This document shows positions 11,372 through 22,243 of a stretch of DNA of 64,000 bases, piece by piece (the stretch's first letter is position 1; each line of letters starts with the position of its first letter). Below the pieces are notes generated by a model. The model did no database searches, was not told the origin of the DNA, and saw nothing but the letters and a program-made list of their open reading frames with translations. A program made the position numbers and the translations under genes. Source of the DNA: Lepeophtheirus salmonis (lineage: Eukaryota; Arthropoda; Copepoda; Siphonostomatoida; Caligidae); assembly GCF_016086655.4 (NCBI RefSeq), contig NC_052135.2, positions 12,304,363 through 12,368,362 of the forward strand, given 5' to 3'.

Positions 11372-13183
11372 TCAGCCCGTATTTCTAAGAAGGAATCATT
11401 GTTGTCTCCTCGTAAACTTTCACTTACTTAGAGTCGTCTACTATAAGTAAATAATTTATATGCCTTCCTATACGTATATATATATATACTATATTTCCTT
11501 AAAAAAATGTAAATGTATCCTTTGCCTTTGTTTGTCCATAAAGTAGCTTTAAACGAAAGCGAAGACATCATGGTAGGTATAGAAGGGGTGATGAGTGCTA
11601 TGAATTTATTGTAGTTGCCTTTTTGCCCAAAAGACAATTAAGAAAAGTTAATTCTTTGATATTACTTATTAATTTACTTAGATTTTCGTTTTTTTTATTG
11701 TTGTTTAACAAATAAAGAATTTAATTTATCCTTATACAGCAATATTATATTTTATACTTTGTACATGACTATTATCACCTGCATAAAAACTCTTCTTTAA
11801 AAAATATATATACACAGTACTTTCTGACAAATTTATATTTTATTTACAAATGAATGCTTTTTATTTATTTATTCAATATATACCTTTTTTTAAACCTTGC
11901 TGACGCTGACAGTTTTTTATTTAATTCTTTATTGTATTTGATGAATACATCTTCTTATTTCATTTGTTGTTTTTTAATTAAATCATATTCTTAAATATTA
12001 CAACCACACATTAAACTCTTTGTCTATGTATGTGGGAATATAATGAGATACTTTGGAAAATTATCATTATGTATGCTTGCAATAAATCAAATAATTATCA
12101 GATCCAGAAAGTTGTTCTAACCATATCAAAAGCCATTTACTTGGTTTTCTTATCGTGTAATGTAAGAATGTATTTTTTTGTTATTCTTATTGTTGTTTGT
12201 AGTCAAGGCTTAAGGGCCTTTTTCAAGTATGAACACTTTACTTGGGATTTTTTTTTTACCAAGGAACTACTACATATAAAAAGAGGTTTACTTATTATTC
12301 AATTGATTATTTCGTCATTATATAACTTAACCTACAATGACTAACGTCGTAATTGATTGATAAACAATAGTAAATGTTTTTCCCCAACTAACTTACAATG
12401 TAATTGTACAAATATGATATAGAGATCTTTATAATGCATCTCTGAACCTTTCCTCCAAAAAGAGAGAGAAAGTAATTAGTAGTTGGCCATTGGCAATGTT
12501 GTCCCTCTACCAGACTTTTGAACTATTTTTCATGAAATAAGGCAAATGCAATTGTTCACACTCTAACAAGAGATTATTTGATTCCAACAATCACCGTTTA
12601 GAATACTTTTTTGGGATAAGGTTAACAGAAAATCAATAGCTGATGAAATAATGCATTGCATCTTATCAACATTTCCTGTAAAAAAGAATGGAAAAATTAA
12701 TTCATTGTTTGCTAATTATTTGAATGTTTTTTATTCACTAACTAGCTGTAGTATCCGCCATTGCCCGGAGTTATTAGGTTTCGACGAACAGACCATTAAA
12801 AAATATTGAAGGTAACTGCACCAGAAATCCACAGTTATTCATGTGCATACTCAAACGTAGTTACTCAATACTTAGATATTCTCTCTTTAGGACTGCAAGA
12901 ATATATACCCAATCTTTTTTTTTTACCCTTCCTTTTAGTTGTTTTTTTTCATCGATTCGATCTTTTTTACCATTCAACGGTTCTAAGAACTGATAACTAT
13001 ACCCTTCAGTCTTACGGCCAGAGCTATCTTTTGTATTTTAGTCACTCCTAGCCAGGATTGAAGAATATAAAAACGAAGAAAACTATTAACTAGAACGTAT
13101 AATTATAAGTTCTAGCCACACCTCCTTCTTCAAACTTCAAGTATCTTGTTTCTTTGAAAGAGATTATGATTAAGCTTCCCCAA
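11371..13183. other. AT-rich stretch, likely intron
   Basis: No exon was recognised downstream of the donor. Open frames at 12030-12344 and 12806-13051 are Phe/Leu/Tyr-rich and typical of chance frames in AT-rich DNA. At 12743-12775, TAGCTGTAGTATCCGCCATT followed by GCCCGGA resembles the start of a dispersed repeat common in arthropods, but its family is unclear. Confidence 0.4.
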
Positions 13184-13218
13184 CTGAAATGACATAGTTA
13201 GTGACTATGTCATTTCAG
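13184..13218. repeat. Perfect 15-bp inverted repeat (hairpin)
   Basis: CTGAAATGACATAGT and its exact reverse complement are separated by five bases (TAGTG). The stem has no mismatch, unusual here because surrounding repeats are badly decayed. Function is unknown; it is too short for a typical microRNA precursor. Confidence 0.7.
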
Positions 13219-13429
13219 CTGATGTACCTCGAATAAATAATAAATTATTTGACGCTAACTATCCAAAGAGGATCCAGAATGGCCGAGTGAATGAAAGAAA
13301 AGTTGTAAAGTAATAAGGTTGTATAAATATATATTCTATACACAGAGGAAAATCACTTAAGATGAAAATCCAGTGTAATTTTTAGCTGGTCTGTTTTTTT
13401 TTGTTTGTCTTTTTGAATAAGTTATCTGA

Positions 13430-13800
13430 AGAAGGAATTTTCTTTTCCTTAGCAGTTGTTATTATTATTTAACTCCTTAGTAGGGAATATCCTTTCCATC
13501 ATAGATTCAATTATATTCAAAATCTGATTAAACATTCGTGTGTGCTCATAAAAGACCTTGAGGATTTGTTGCTGAGTTATAAATGTCATTTTTGGACTCC
13601 GAGTAGACTTGGGGATCGACACCGAATTAATTCTAGCATATGTCCTTGTTTATATCCTGTTCTCCTTCCTCTCTTGTCAACGCTGATCTAATGAAACGTC
13701 ATGAGCATTATTCTTTCTCTCCTCTATAACGTTCTTCAAATTGACAGGGATACCATGTGGATTTTCGGTTTCTTTTTTTTAACATGCCCATTCTACACTG
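13430..13800 (+). repeat. Dispersed repeat R1, copy 1
   Basis: The segment shares order and wording with 34950-35270 (minus), 39704-39945 and 52285-52900. Markers in order are TTTTCCTTAGCAGTTGT, GTGTGTGCTCATAAAAGA, GGACTCCGAGTAGACTTGGG, TCTCTTGTCAACGCTGATCT, CGTTCTTCAAATTGACAGGG and ACATGCCCATTCTACACTGG. No TIR, poly(A) tail or coding frame was found, so the class is unknown. Confidence 0.6.
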
Positions 13801-14253
13801 GATTTTCATCACTGATAGTAAGAAAAAGAAGAAAGGAGGAAGAGCCATAGGATCAAGAGTAAATACATAACAATAAAAAACCAATAGGGACCGATCCTAG
13901 GACTGACAAATTATATTAAGCCCGGACTAATAGGACTGCAGTCTTTTTAGACCCATCCAACACTCATCAGGTAGGATGGCCGTTAACATCTCTGCCCTTA
14001 ATTTTTGTAAAATGCTAGGTTGAGAGTATGGATATTCAAATGTTCCGATGAGATTATATTTTTGTGCCTATAAAATGTGAATACAATATACTATGCAGAT
14101 ACACACATATATCATCTATTGATACAACATCTATTTTATTTGATTTATTAAAAAAATATATAGACCATGACTGCAGTTGTAGATATAGAAAATTGATTGC
14201 TCAATTCAATCCAAGGAATATAATATTCACCATTACTTTTTGTACGTAGATAC
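13801..14253. other. Non-coding stretch between repeats
   Basis: AT-rich DNA without a convincing exon. The 61-codon frame at 14064-14249 is composed of AT-rich codons and is not supported. Confidence 0.4.
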
Positions 14254-14902
14254 TAGTGATGGGACGATTAATCGGAATCGGAAAATCATTTTTTTTTTAT
14301 GGAATCGGGAAAATAATGTCTAATTTATAATTCCGATTTTTATCTATTATTATTTATAATTAGTGTTTAACCATTTATTATTTTTCTTAGTAATGAAAAA
14401 AATAAATTATCAAATATATCTGTCAAAACATAAAAAATGACCCTGTAAATTTGTTACTTGAGTCTTAAAATTTCATAAATATTTTAATATAATAATTTAT
14501 GATTAAAAAGGCTCAAAAACTGGGAAGAAATAAATTGAACATTAACTTAACATGAAAAAAGTGTTCCAAGCACATGTGGTCGGTGCAGGTATTGTTATTG
14601 TAGGGGAATAAGTTTTTTTAAAGTATTAAGGAAAGCTCACTTTTGCAAAATGTGCCAATGAAACGTTTGCCGGGGGATTACTCGCCCTGGGAAAATTCGC
14701 CCTGGAAAAGTTTCCCGGGCAGAGGAATTGCCTTGTTTTATTTGATATAAATAGTTTTTAGATCAAATAAAGGAAGGCGATATAAATATCAATTGAATTT
14801 CTTCAAAATCTATAACAAAATGGTATTTTTTAACAGTTATTTAAACTATTAAAGAATCCGAAGGGGCATCGGGATTCCTTTTTGGACTCGTTCCCATCAC
14901 TA
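14254..14902. mobile_element. hAT-2 family element
   Basis: The left end is TAGTGATGGGACGATTAATC and the right end, reverse-complemented, is TAGTGATGGGAACGAGTCC. The flanking 8-mers GTAGATAC (14246-14253) and GTAAATAC (14903-14910) match at 7 of 8 positions, the 8-bp duplication typical of hAT elements. The 649-bp interior is non-coding and includes an odd GC-rich patch near 14660-14735 with two copies of TTCGCCCTGG/CTCGCCCTGG and TTTCCCGGG. Confidence 0.8.
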
Positions 14903-15299
14903 GTAAATACTTATGCCTATAATATGTACATAAAAAATGCTTAAATATGTATGTTTGTACATAATATTTCCTTTATTTTTTGGAATGTTTCAATCTTCTT
15001 ATTATTTTTATATTTCTTTATCTGTTTAAATTCCTTCTTCTTAGATTAAATCCTCTTTCCAAGTCAAATGAAGCTGTACATAACATATTATGTGAAAAGA
15101 TAGAAAGATGGATAGATGAAGAATTCATTCATTGTTATTGCATTCTTTTCGTCTGCAATGTAGTAAAAGCCATTATTCAATTATGATAAAGTTTTTCTCC
15201 TCATTCCATGTATTTCAATTTCCCATTTTCTACTTCTTTTGTTTTTCTGTTGTTTTTGTGGAAGGAGCTCTTCTTTACTTTAAGTGTGGTATTGAGGCA
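14903..15299. other. AT-rich non-coding stretch
   Basis: No gene or element end was recognised. Short open frames at 14980-15186 and 15132-15350 are rich in Phe, Leu and Ile and show no family similarity. Confidence 0.4.
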
Positions 15300-15432
15300 G
15301 TCCCCCCCATCTATTTTAGTTTTGTTTTTGTGGAGTCTTTAGTTTCTTAATATGTACAATAATTATTGACAATGATGGTTATTACTTAGGTTAGGCCGAT
15401 ATATCTATTCAGAGTCTCTCTCATAAGGACAA
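15300..15432. repeat. Direct repeat pair, left copy
   Basis: The stretch around TTTGTGGAGTCTTTAGTTTC, ATTATTGACAATGATGGTT and AGGCCGATATATCTAT recurs in the same order and orientation at 17268-17402, about 1.97 kb downstream, with scattered mismatches. It is either a local segmental duplication or two copies of an unnamed dispersed repeat. Confidence 0.65.
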
Positions 15433-15556
15433 AAGAGACTATAAAGACTAAGGCGTCATGTATATCAACCAAGAAAGTTATTTTCTTATCTTTAATTCTC
15501 ATTCGTCTAAAATTATGTATATGCGCTTTTTCATCTCTTGCGCACTTTATTGTTAT

Positions 15557-16293
15557 TTGTGTTGGGTGTCGGTCTGGAAATACTAGGCCAGTCTGAGACC
15601 GTTATATTTTTTGTTGGACCGAACTAAGTCGTCCTACAAAAAAGTTTGGTCTGGAACGGTCTCATGGAAACATTCAGTCTGTTTATAACATGACATCCTA
15701 TGTATTTTCATGTATTATGACGTCATACGAAGTTTAAACAGAGATAGCGTGGAGTGTGGCTCGTGGAATACGGAATTCTGGATTCGAGCATCTCCTGAGA
15801 TGGAAGATCAAGTTATAACTATCTTTCTTCGATTCTCTCTATCTTCATTTGGTCCTAACTCTTGAAGAACATAGAAGTCCACTTAATATTAAAATAATAA
15901 AACAAACTAATTTCCGTGGAAAAGGATTCTTATTACTTATAGTATTTATGACATATTACTCAGCTGATTGGCTTGAATAATCGAACGAATAAATTTATAT
16001 TATATGCATACAGTATTTTTTGTAGAAAATATCGTGTAGTTTTGAGATTTTTTCCCAAAAAATCAATAAAGGTTGATCTTGACAAGAAATAACTTTAGTC
16101 GCCGAAAAAAATCGGTCCTTAGGTTAAGACCGAAAAAATCGATCCATAAAGTGAGACCGAATAAAAATTGGTCCTGAAAGCCCACGGTCTGAGACCGCGG
16201 GCTGGACCGAAAAATTGGTCCATGTTGGTCTAGAAAAAATAACTTAAGACCAAATCGAAAAAAAACTCGGTGCTGGATCGAGTCTCAACACTA
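15557..16293 (+). mobile_element. hAT-1 family element with perfect 8-bp target duplication
   Basis: The element starts TTGTGTTGGGTGTCGGTC and ends GATCGAGTCTCAACACTA. The end reverse-complemented is TAGTGTTGAGACTCGATC, a TIR of about 17 bp. It is flanked on both sides by ATTGTTAT (15549-15556 and 16294-16301), a perfect 8-bp duplication as made by hAT transposases. The TAGNG-type terminus fits that superfamily. The 737-bp body is non-coding and full of GGTC/GACC words (for example GGTCTGAGACCG), which can fold back on each other. It is longer than the 395-bp copy at 18112-18506 because of extra central sequence. Confidence 0.85.
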
Positions 16294-16335
16294 ATTGTTA
16301 TATCACGTATTTTGACTAAGATTTATCTAATGTAA

Positions 16336-16959
16336 CAGATTTTGACGAAATGGTATAGCAAAAAGTCCATGGTTACATATATTTCTTTTTAGATCTCGAG
16401 AAAAAGAGAATTATTTCTTGCAAACGAACCCCATTTTGTCTCCAGCTGAAAAGTGTTTTACTTACAGAGTCTGTAGAGGTATACTTGAAGTGTCTTCTAT
16501 TATGATACCAGAAGAGTTTTTTTTTCTGTAAGGTAGATGAGGCGACCACGTTCCACATTTTATATGATTCCAAAGTTCTCCGGGCAGCTTTTAACGTCGT
16601 TGTAAAGGATGTGGAATCATTTTTTGAGGGGGATAATTTGGAGGGACGACTTTTTCGTTATGACATCCTCAAAAAAAAGATCGAACATCATGCTGTTATA
16701 ACGAAAGTACAATATTACCTTTATTCATTTAAAGCAATTAATGACGCCACAAATGTTCTGTTGGAAAGAATTGTTCAATACTATATTTGATTGTTAATCC
16801 TTGTTTAAAAAAAGTGTATGTTAAGCTTATAGTTTTTTATTTCGTTGTTTTTATATCGATACGTATTTATTAAGGATTATTGACAGTTCCTTAGGTTATT
16901 AATGTTTTTAGTTAGTTTAAGTTGTACTGAAATAAATGGTAATGAAAAAAAAAAAAAAA
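16336..16959 (+). mobile_element. 5'-truncated retroposed copy with poly(A) tail and 18-bp target duplication
   Basis: The insert ends with AATAAA (16931-16936) and a run of about 17 A, and is flanked by AAGATTTATCTAATGTAA (16318-16335) and AAGATTCATCTAATGTAA (16960-16977), identical at 17 of 18 positions. This is the signature of LINE-mediated insertion. The body holds an open frame of 95 codons ending in TGA at 16788-16790; it includes CKVDEATTFHILYDSKVLRA, which recalls a decayed C-terminal zinc knuckle of a non-LTR retrotransposon, then acidic and hydrophobic sequence to the stop, and a 3' UTR of about 140 bases. An upstream frame (from about 16393) with CFTYRVCRG is separated by a frameshift. 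It is either a truncated LINE 3' end or a processed pseudogene of a host mRNA. Confidence 0.8.
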
Positions 16960-17267
16960 AAGATTCATCTAATGTAATGTAATATAATTTGCGTTTCGTA
17001 AAGGGTGATTATTGTTCTGCAGAATAAACCAGAAACATAAACTACTAATTAAAACCATAGTTCCTAGTATCCGAATCATAATTATCCTCTAAAAAATGAT
17101 ACAAGTTATTTAAAGAAAAATACATCACTCTAATCATCTACTTATTTATATTCTATATTTTTGATTTTCCTGGTTACGTGAATCCTGAACATAATTCATA
17201 TACATAGTTTTTGTATACTTTATTATTTAAAACTTCTTGTCTTATATTTCCTTTTTAGTCGCTTTAG

Positions 17268-17402
17268 TTCCGCCTATCTATTTTTGTTTTGTGGAGTCTT
17301 AAGTTTCTTCATATGTAGAAAAATTATTGACAATGATGGTTTGCACTTAGTTTAGGCTGAAATATCTATAAAGAGTCTTTCTTTCCCTCTCAGAAGGACC
17401 AT
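17268..17402. repeat. Direct repeat pair, right copy
   Basis: Partner of 15300-15432: TTTGTGGAGTCTTAAGTTTC, ATTATTGACAATGATGGTT and AAATATCTATAAAGAGTCT occur in the same order. Confidence 0.6.
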
Positions 17403-18103
17403 CTAACACCGACAGTTGTAAATTTTAAAGAATTTCGCTATGTTAAAAAAAGGCAGACAATAAACGTGGTAACCCTGACAATTTGCAATTTGTTTCATCA
17501 TGACGCTTGGTTAGATTAGCTTCAAGAAGTCTATTAAATAAGTGGGGAAACGCAGACAACATGCTTTATATTTTTTCCAAATATAGTTAATTACACGACA
17601 AATTTTTTCCCACCAACAGCTTAATATTGTAGGAGGGACAAAAAAAAATTTGAAAAGTATTTTAGAAATTCAAAATTGATTTTTTTTTACCCATGTAGCC
17701 ATTTAAATTTACCCACAAATCGATACTTTTTTTGTGATAACGACCCAAAAACAAATTGAATTACCTCCTTCACCTGTGTAGGTCCCTACCTAAGGCCGTT
17801 CATAACTTCATTAATATTACTCTATAACTAACTACGTTAGCTCTATGAATTCACTTTTTTTAATTGCGTTAACAAGGGGAATTCTGCAAAGGGAAGAAAA
17901 AAATTTCATACAAAAGTCACATGGATTGAATAAGATATATGGATATAGATTAGACTACTGCAAACATCTATGAAAATATGGAAATTTAAAAAAGATCTGC
18001 TATCATGAAAAACTACTTTTTCTGGTAGGAAAGGGGATTTCACAAAGATAATGAATAAACTCAAGCTAACTGGTGCATTTCCCCACTTGGTGTGTAGCTA
18101 AAG
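17403..18103. other. Non-coding stretch with one arm of a direct repeat
   Basis: No gene was seen. The segment at 17954-17994 (CTACTGCAAACATCTATGAA continuing with AATATGGAAATT) recurs at 18503-18541 with one mismatch in its first 34 bases, on the far side of the hAT-1 copy. Confidence 0.6.
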
Positions 18104-18111
18104 CTACAAAC

Positions 18112-18506
18112 AAGTGTTGAGACTCGGTCAGGCACCGAATTTTTTTTTCCGGTTCGGTCTTAAGTAATTTCTTCTTGAGTGATTTTTCAGGTCTCACTTT
18201 GTAGACCGATTTTGATTTGGTATCACTTTATGGACCGATTTTTTTGATAAAAATCTAAAAAGACGATCGCATCAAAATTTAGCCGAACTGTCTCTGTTTA
18301 AACTTCGTATTAAGTCATTACTTGAAAAAACATATCATGTGTTATAAGCGATTTATATGTAAAATCGGTCTGGACCGATTTTTTTTTGGGAACGAACTAG
18401 ACCGAATTTTCATATGAGCTTTTCAATGGACCTATCTAATTCGGTCCAACAAAAAATTCAACGGTCACAGACCGGTCTCTGATTTCCAGACCGAAACACA
18501 ACACTA
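18112..18506 (-). mobile_element. hAT-1 family element, short copy in reverse orientation
   Basis: It starts AAGTGTTGAGACTCGGTC and ends CCGAAACACAACACTA, the family TIRs. Flanking 8-mers are CTACAAAC (18104-18111) and CTGCAAAT (18507-18514), 6 of 8 identical with two transitions, an aged hAT-type duplication. At 395 bp it lacks much of the centre of the 15557-16293 copy. It has no coding capacity. Confidence 0.8.
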
Positions 18507-19289
18507 CTGCAAATATCTATGAAAATATGGAAATTAAAAAAAAAGCAAAAAAACATTTCGTATATCTTTTAAGGACATTGGGAGGAATGACTCTGTTGGC
18601 AATCCTTGATTTTACTCCGAGTCCAACATGGACTTACAATTATAGCTCCACAGCAAATAGTTACAATACAATTGTGATTAAATTCTTTCTCCTCAAAAAT
18701 TAAAAAAATATGACATCAGCTTTGTAAAATGAAAAATACTGCTCAGACTGCCAACAACAAAAAACTAGCACGCTAGAAAATTCTTAAAATTTACAACTCT
18801 AATTATAACTACAATTAACAACAATCTTTTAAAAAAAATAGTTCGTAGAATTCATTTCTATAATTAATTTGTAGAGTTCCATAAAGAAGAAGACAAATTG
18901 ATATCCTATGGAGTTAATTCTTTTCAATTTGCATTACTTCTTAGAAAATTCACGTTTTCACATTTATTAATTATACTCATACATGTAGTTTAAAGTACAT
19001 ATTGTCGACCATAAATAAATGGTTTTTGGGTGGCCCCTCCATATTGTACATATTTATTTTTATCTATAATCCGGGTGGAGCTTTCTTTATTTTTAATGGA
19101 CTCGCTCCACAGAAAGACAATCCTTTTAAGAGAGACATACAATTATTTTTTTAATGTTTGCACGTAATGTTTTTTATTTATTTTGTTCTGATAAAGGTTA
19201 TAGGTTCACAATAATGTATAAAGACTAGAGAAATATGTATGTGATCCCTTACCTGTTTTTGTAAGTTTGCCACTGATGAATATTGTATA
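18507..19289. other. Non-coding stretch with an R1 fragment
   Basis: At 18585-18660, in minus orientation, a short piece matches repeat R1 (TTTTACTCCGAGTCCAACAT). The rest is AT-rich without recognised features. Confidence 0.45.
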
Positions 19290-19622
19290 TGGCATTGAGG
19301 TCCGGAGACTGGCTTAGCCATGACCTTAATGTGCTTCTTCTTGAGTCACTATTTTGTTGCTTTGACTATATGCTTTGGGTCTTGGTCATAATGTAAGACC
19401 CGTTACACGACCCATTGTCAGTGGTTTGCATTGAGGGAAGGAGGTTCTCTCCCAAGATTTCTAATATTAATGCTCCATTTGATGCAATAAAGTTTTCCTT
19501 TTCTCTTAGCAGAGAAACACCCCAAAAAATAATGTTTCCACCCCCATACTTGACGGTGAGGATGGTGTTTTTGGGTGTAACCTGAGCATTTTTCTTCCTC
19601 CAAATACTTTTTTGGGTTCATA
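19290..19622 (-). pseudogene. Tc1-type transposase fragment
   Basis: The minus strand encodes the catalytic centre of a classical Tc1 transposase. Near 19560-19510 the block GGGNIIFWGCFSAKRKGKLY can be read across a frameshift, matching the family's HGGGSIMVWGCF region. Further on (about 19395-19350) comes a DQDPKHIVKATK block, matching QDNDPKHTSK with the second catalytic Asp, followed by LKKKHIKVMAK. The first and third catalytic regions are missing or unreadable and no TIRs were found. The fragment ends next to the family C element at 19653. Confidence 0.75.
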
Positions 19623-19652
19623 CAATGTGTATCCCTCTTAAAATAAACCTCT

Positions 19653-20393
19653 TACCGGGTGTGGCAAAAAAATCTTTACACTTTCAATCTAGAACTTTAT
19701 CAAGATGAATTTCAGAAACCAGTTGTAATAGTGAATGTCAAATAAAAAAATAACTATCAAGATGCATACCCTAATCATCGATGTAGCCCCCTTGGCAGCA
19801 ATGATGGCTTCCAGGGGGCCACGGAAGACCTAACACCCTTTGCAGATGTAGTTCTGGTTGACAGTGTCCTTGAAGTTGTTGATATTTGGATGAGGGGTGA
19901 TGCAGTCCTTGGAATCAACATGCATCCAAAAAGTGAAGTCCAAGGGGTTTGCGTCTGGTGAGTAGATGAGCTACATTTTATTTGGCCGGAAAGACAAGTT
20001 GTCCTCCAAGCCTTTCTGGCATTTTTGGACGTGTGTGCAGGCACGCCATCCTGCTAGAACATTATGCCCAGCATAGACAGTGTGGCTGGAAATCCCCCGC
20101 TGCTTTGCAATCTCTGTTGGTTTCTTTCCAGCGTCCTAAAGTGCGCAGACCAAAATTCGTTGGTCACGTTCAGATGGCATTTTTTTTAGTGTTCCTTTAA
20201 GTAAACATTATAGTATTACAATTACTCCATCTAACCTAGGAATCTTGGCATTTTCTTGGCTTCTAATACACTTAGGAAGATCTAGTTTTTAGTTTATTTT
20301 AGTATTTGACCAGAACAATTTTACTGCATTCATAAAAACCTTCATTTAAGTTATTAAAAACGAAGTGTAAAGCTTTTTCCCCCGTACCCTGTA
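19653..20393 (-). mobile_element. Tc1/mariner family C element, copy 1 (internally deleted)
   Basis: The TIRs TACCGGGTGTGGCAAAAAAA and TACAGGGTACGGGGGAAAAA (right end reverse-complemented), with CTTTACACTT inside, bound a 741-bp element at TA sites. The minus-strand transposase starts at 20180 (MPSERDQRILV), keeps a piece of the first helix-turn-helix (EIAKQRGISSHTVY), then jumps to the second catalytic block: a QDGVPAHTSK stretch preceded by an in-frame stop, near 20063-20035. The third Asp survives in YSPDANPLDFTFWMHVDSK (about 19965-19910). The gene ends near 19775. The first catalytic Asp and about 100 codons are missing. Confidence 0.85.
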
Positions 20394-21942
20394 TTAAAAT
20401 TATAAACCGTACTTTTCTTTTTCCGTGAGCAAAACCTAGAAAATCCGTGCGATTATCTAAATTTCATGTAATGTATAAGTTAATGACTTTTTTTAATAAA
20501 AATTGCTTATTAATATGTATTATAAAGTGCAAATAATCATAGTTATATTATTATTAGATATACTGTGTTAGTACAAAATTGCAACTTGCGCAAAAAATGT
20601 ACATACGTATTAATTTTTTGGAAAAGAAAGTACTTTGTTACTAGAGCTGATTGAACAATATAATTAACGGTTCATAAAATAATATTTATTTTATAGGAAC
20701 GTTTTGTTCAAAAATTATTTAATATTTAAAAATATTATATTAATATTGCAAAATAGACTGTTTCAAGAATATATAATTCAACAAAAATCATAAAGAGGAC
20801 GCCATTTTCTCGTTAAAATATGAAATAATAAAAAATTATAGCTTTTCAAGTTAATTGTATTCCGAGTGAGCGGTTCACAAAAGCATATTTATATACCTAG
20901 TAAAAGCTCAAAATATGGTCTCTAGTGAAATCAAAGATAAGTTAATTAATTAAATTCAAAATCGATATAAAATTAAATTCAAATCGAATCAATCTTATTT
21001 TATAGAAGATCCTAATAAAACAGAACGATCTTAAAGCAAACAAGTTAATGGAAATACTTGTTTGATAAGTATATCTACAAAATAATGATTATCCATTGTC
21101 AGTTTCCGTTTTAAATTGATTTTGAATCTTAATAATCCGTCATTTCGCATCAGATAACCGTGGACTTTTACTACAATTGTAGTTCCTATAATTGTTTGAT
21201 TCACAAAAATGGCCACTATAACGCCCTTTATCCAATCCATTTGTTAAGCTTTATAGGATCTACAAATCTAAATACGAAGAGTAAGTTGAAACAACTCTGT
21301 GTCTGTCGAATTAATATTGGCATTATTTAAATCAAGAAAAAAAATACATCAAATAAATTAATTATTTACTTAGTCTATTTTTCGTCGATAATTGTAAGCA
21401 TACTTAGTAATAGTAAACAGTATTCAAAATTAATAAAATTGTCAGTGGTTTTCAGTTGTTTATTTGTCATAACTTGGCCAAAGTATGATTCGAGATCTTC
21501 AACACAAAGAAAAGACTCCTTCTAATGTTTATTTGTTTTCTTTGAGATTTATTTTCTTAAATTAAAAATAATCCCTTTCACAACATAAATCCTTATTGCA
21601 TACTCACAAATCCAATTATATATTAACTATGCTAGTTTCCAGTGCAAAAACTTGACATTTTATGTCTACTGCCAAATGGCTTCACAACAACATATTTTTA
21701 TATTCTATGAATAGTTTGTTTAGACTGTATTGAAGAAATTAGAAACCATTTAATTCAGTCTGATTCTTCCAGTACTTTATTAGCTACCAATATTTCAATA
21801 TAGACTAAAGACATTACAGAAATAATAAATTGATTTGAAAATTTAAAAAGTTGCTTAGCCCATACATATTCTGTAATAACGCCAAAGTTTTAAGTGTTCT
21901 TTTCATCTCCTTTATTATTATGATTAGACCATAGGTATGAAG
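20394..21942. other. AT-rich non-coding stretch
   Basis: No exon or repeat boundary was recognised apart from the target duplication of the following MITE (GGTATGAAG, 21934-21942). Open frames such as 21031-21240 (minus) lack family similarity. Confidence 0.4.
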
Positions 21943-22234
21943 AAAGGTTAATAGAAATACAAGGTCATACCATAATGATGATTGACTTCCCTCACACATT
22001 TTAATAGTGACGTCATAGAACATTATTGGTTGCGAGTTTTTTTCATATCTGTTTGTCTTGCACTTCAGTCAGTACGATCCATCAAAATGAAAATTCTAGA
22101 AAATATTGACGTCATAGAATATGATTGGTTGTGTGTTTTGTGAAAATCTATCTGTCTTGCCCCGAAGTACGTACGATACATCCAGCTCAAAATTAGAGGA
22201 AGCCCAATGTCATGATGTATTTCTATTAACCTTG
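21943..22234. mobile_element. MITE with long TIRs and 9-bp target duplication, copy 2
   Basis: The ends AAAGGTTAATAGAAATACAA and, reverse-complemented, CAAGGTTAATAGAAATACAT form the TIR. The identical 9-mer GGTATGAAG lies at 21934-21942 and 22235-22243. A 9-bp duplication is typical of Mutator-like elements. The interior holds TTTTAATAGTGACGTCATAG and a near repeat of GACGTCATAGAAyATnATTG, shared with 1406-1680. There is no coding capacity. Confidence 0.75.
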
Positions 22235-22243
22235 GGTATGAAG

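Noticed and set aside
16373..16573. Minus-strand 66-codon frame
   Set aside because: Antisense to the retroposed insertion, whose AATAAA and A tail fix the plus orientation.
19240..19262. Minus-strand CAG|GTAAGG as a second recursive splice site
   Set aside because: The bases upstream on that strand (ACTTACAAAAA) form no pyrimidine tract and no branch point is placed correctly.
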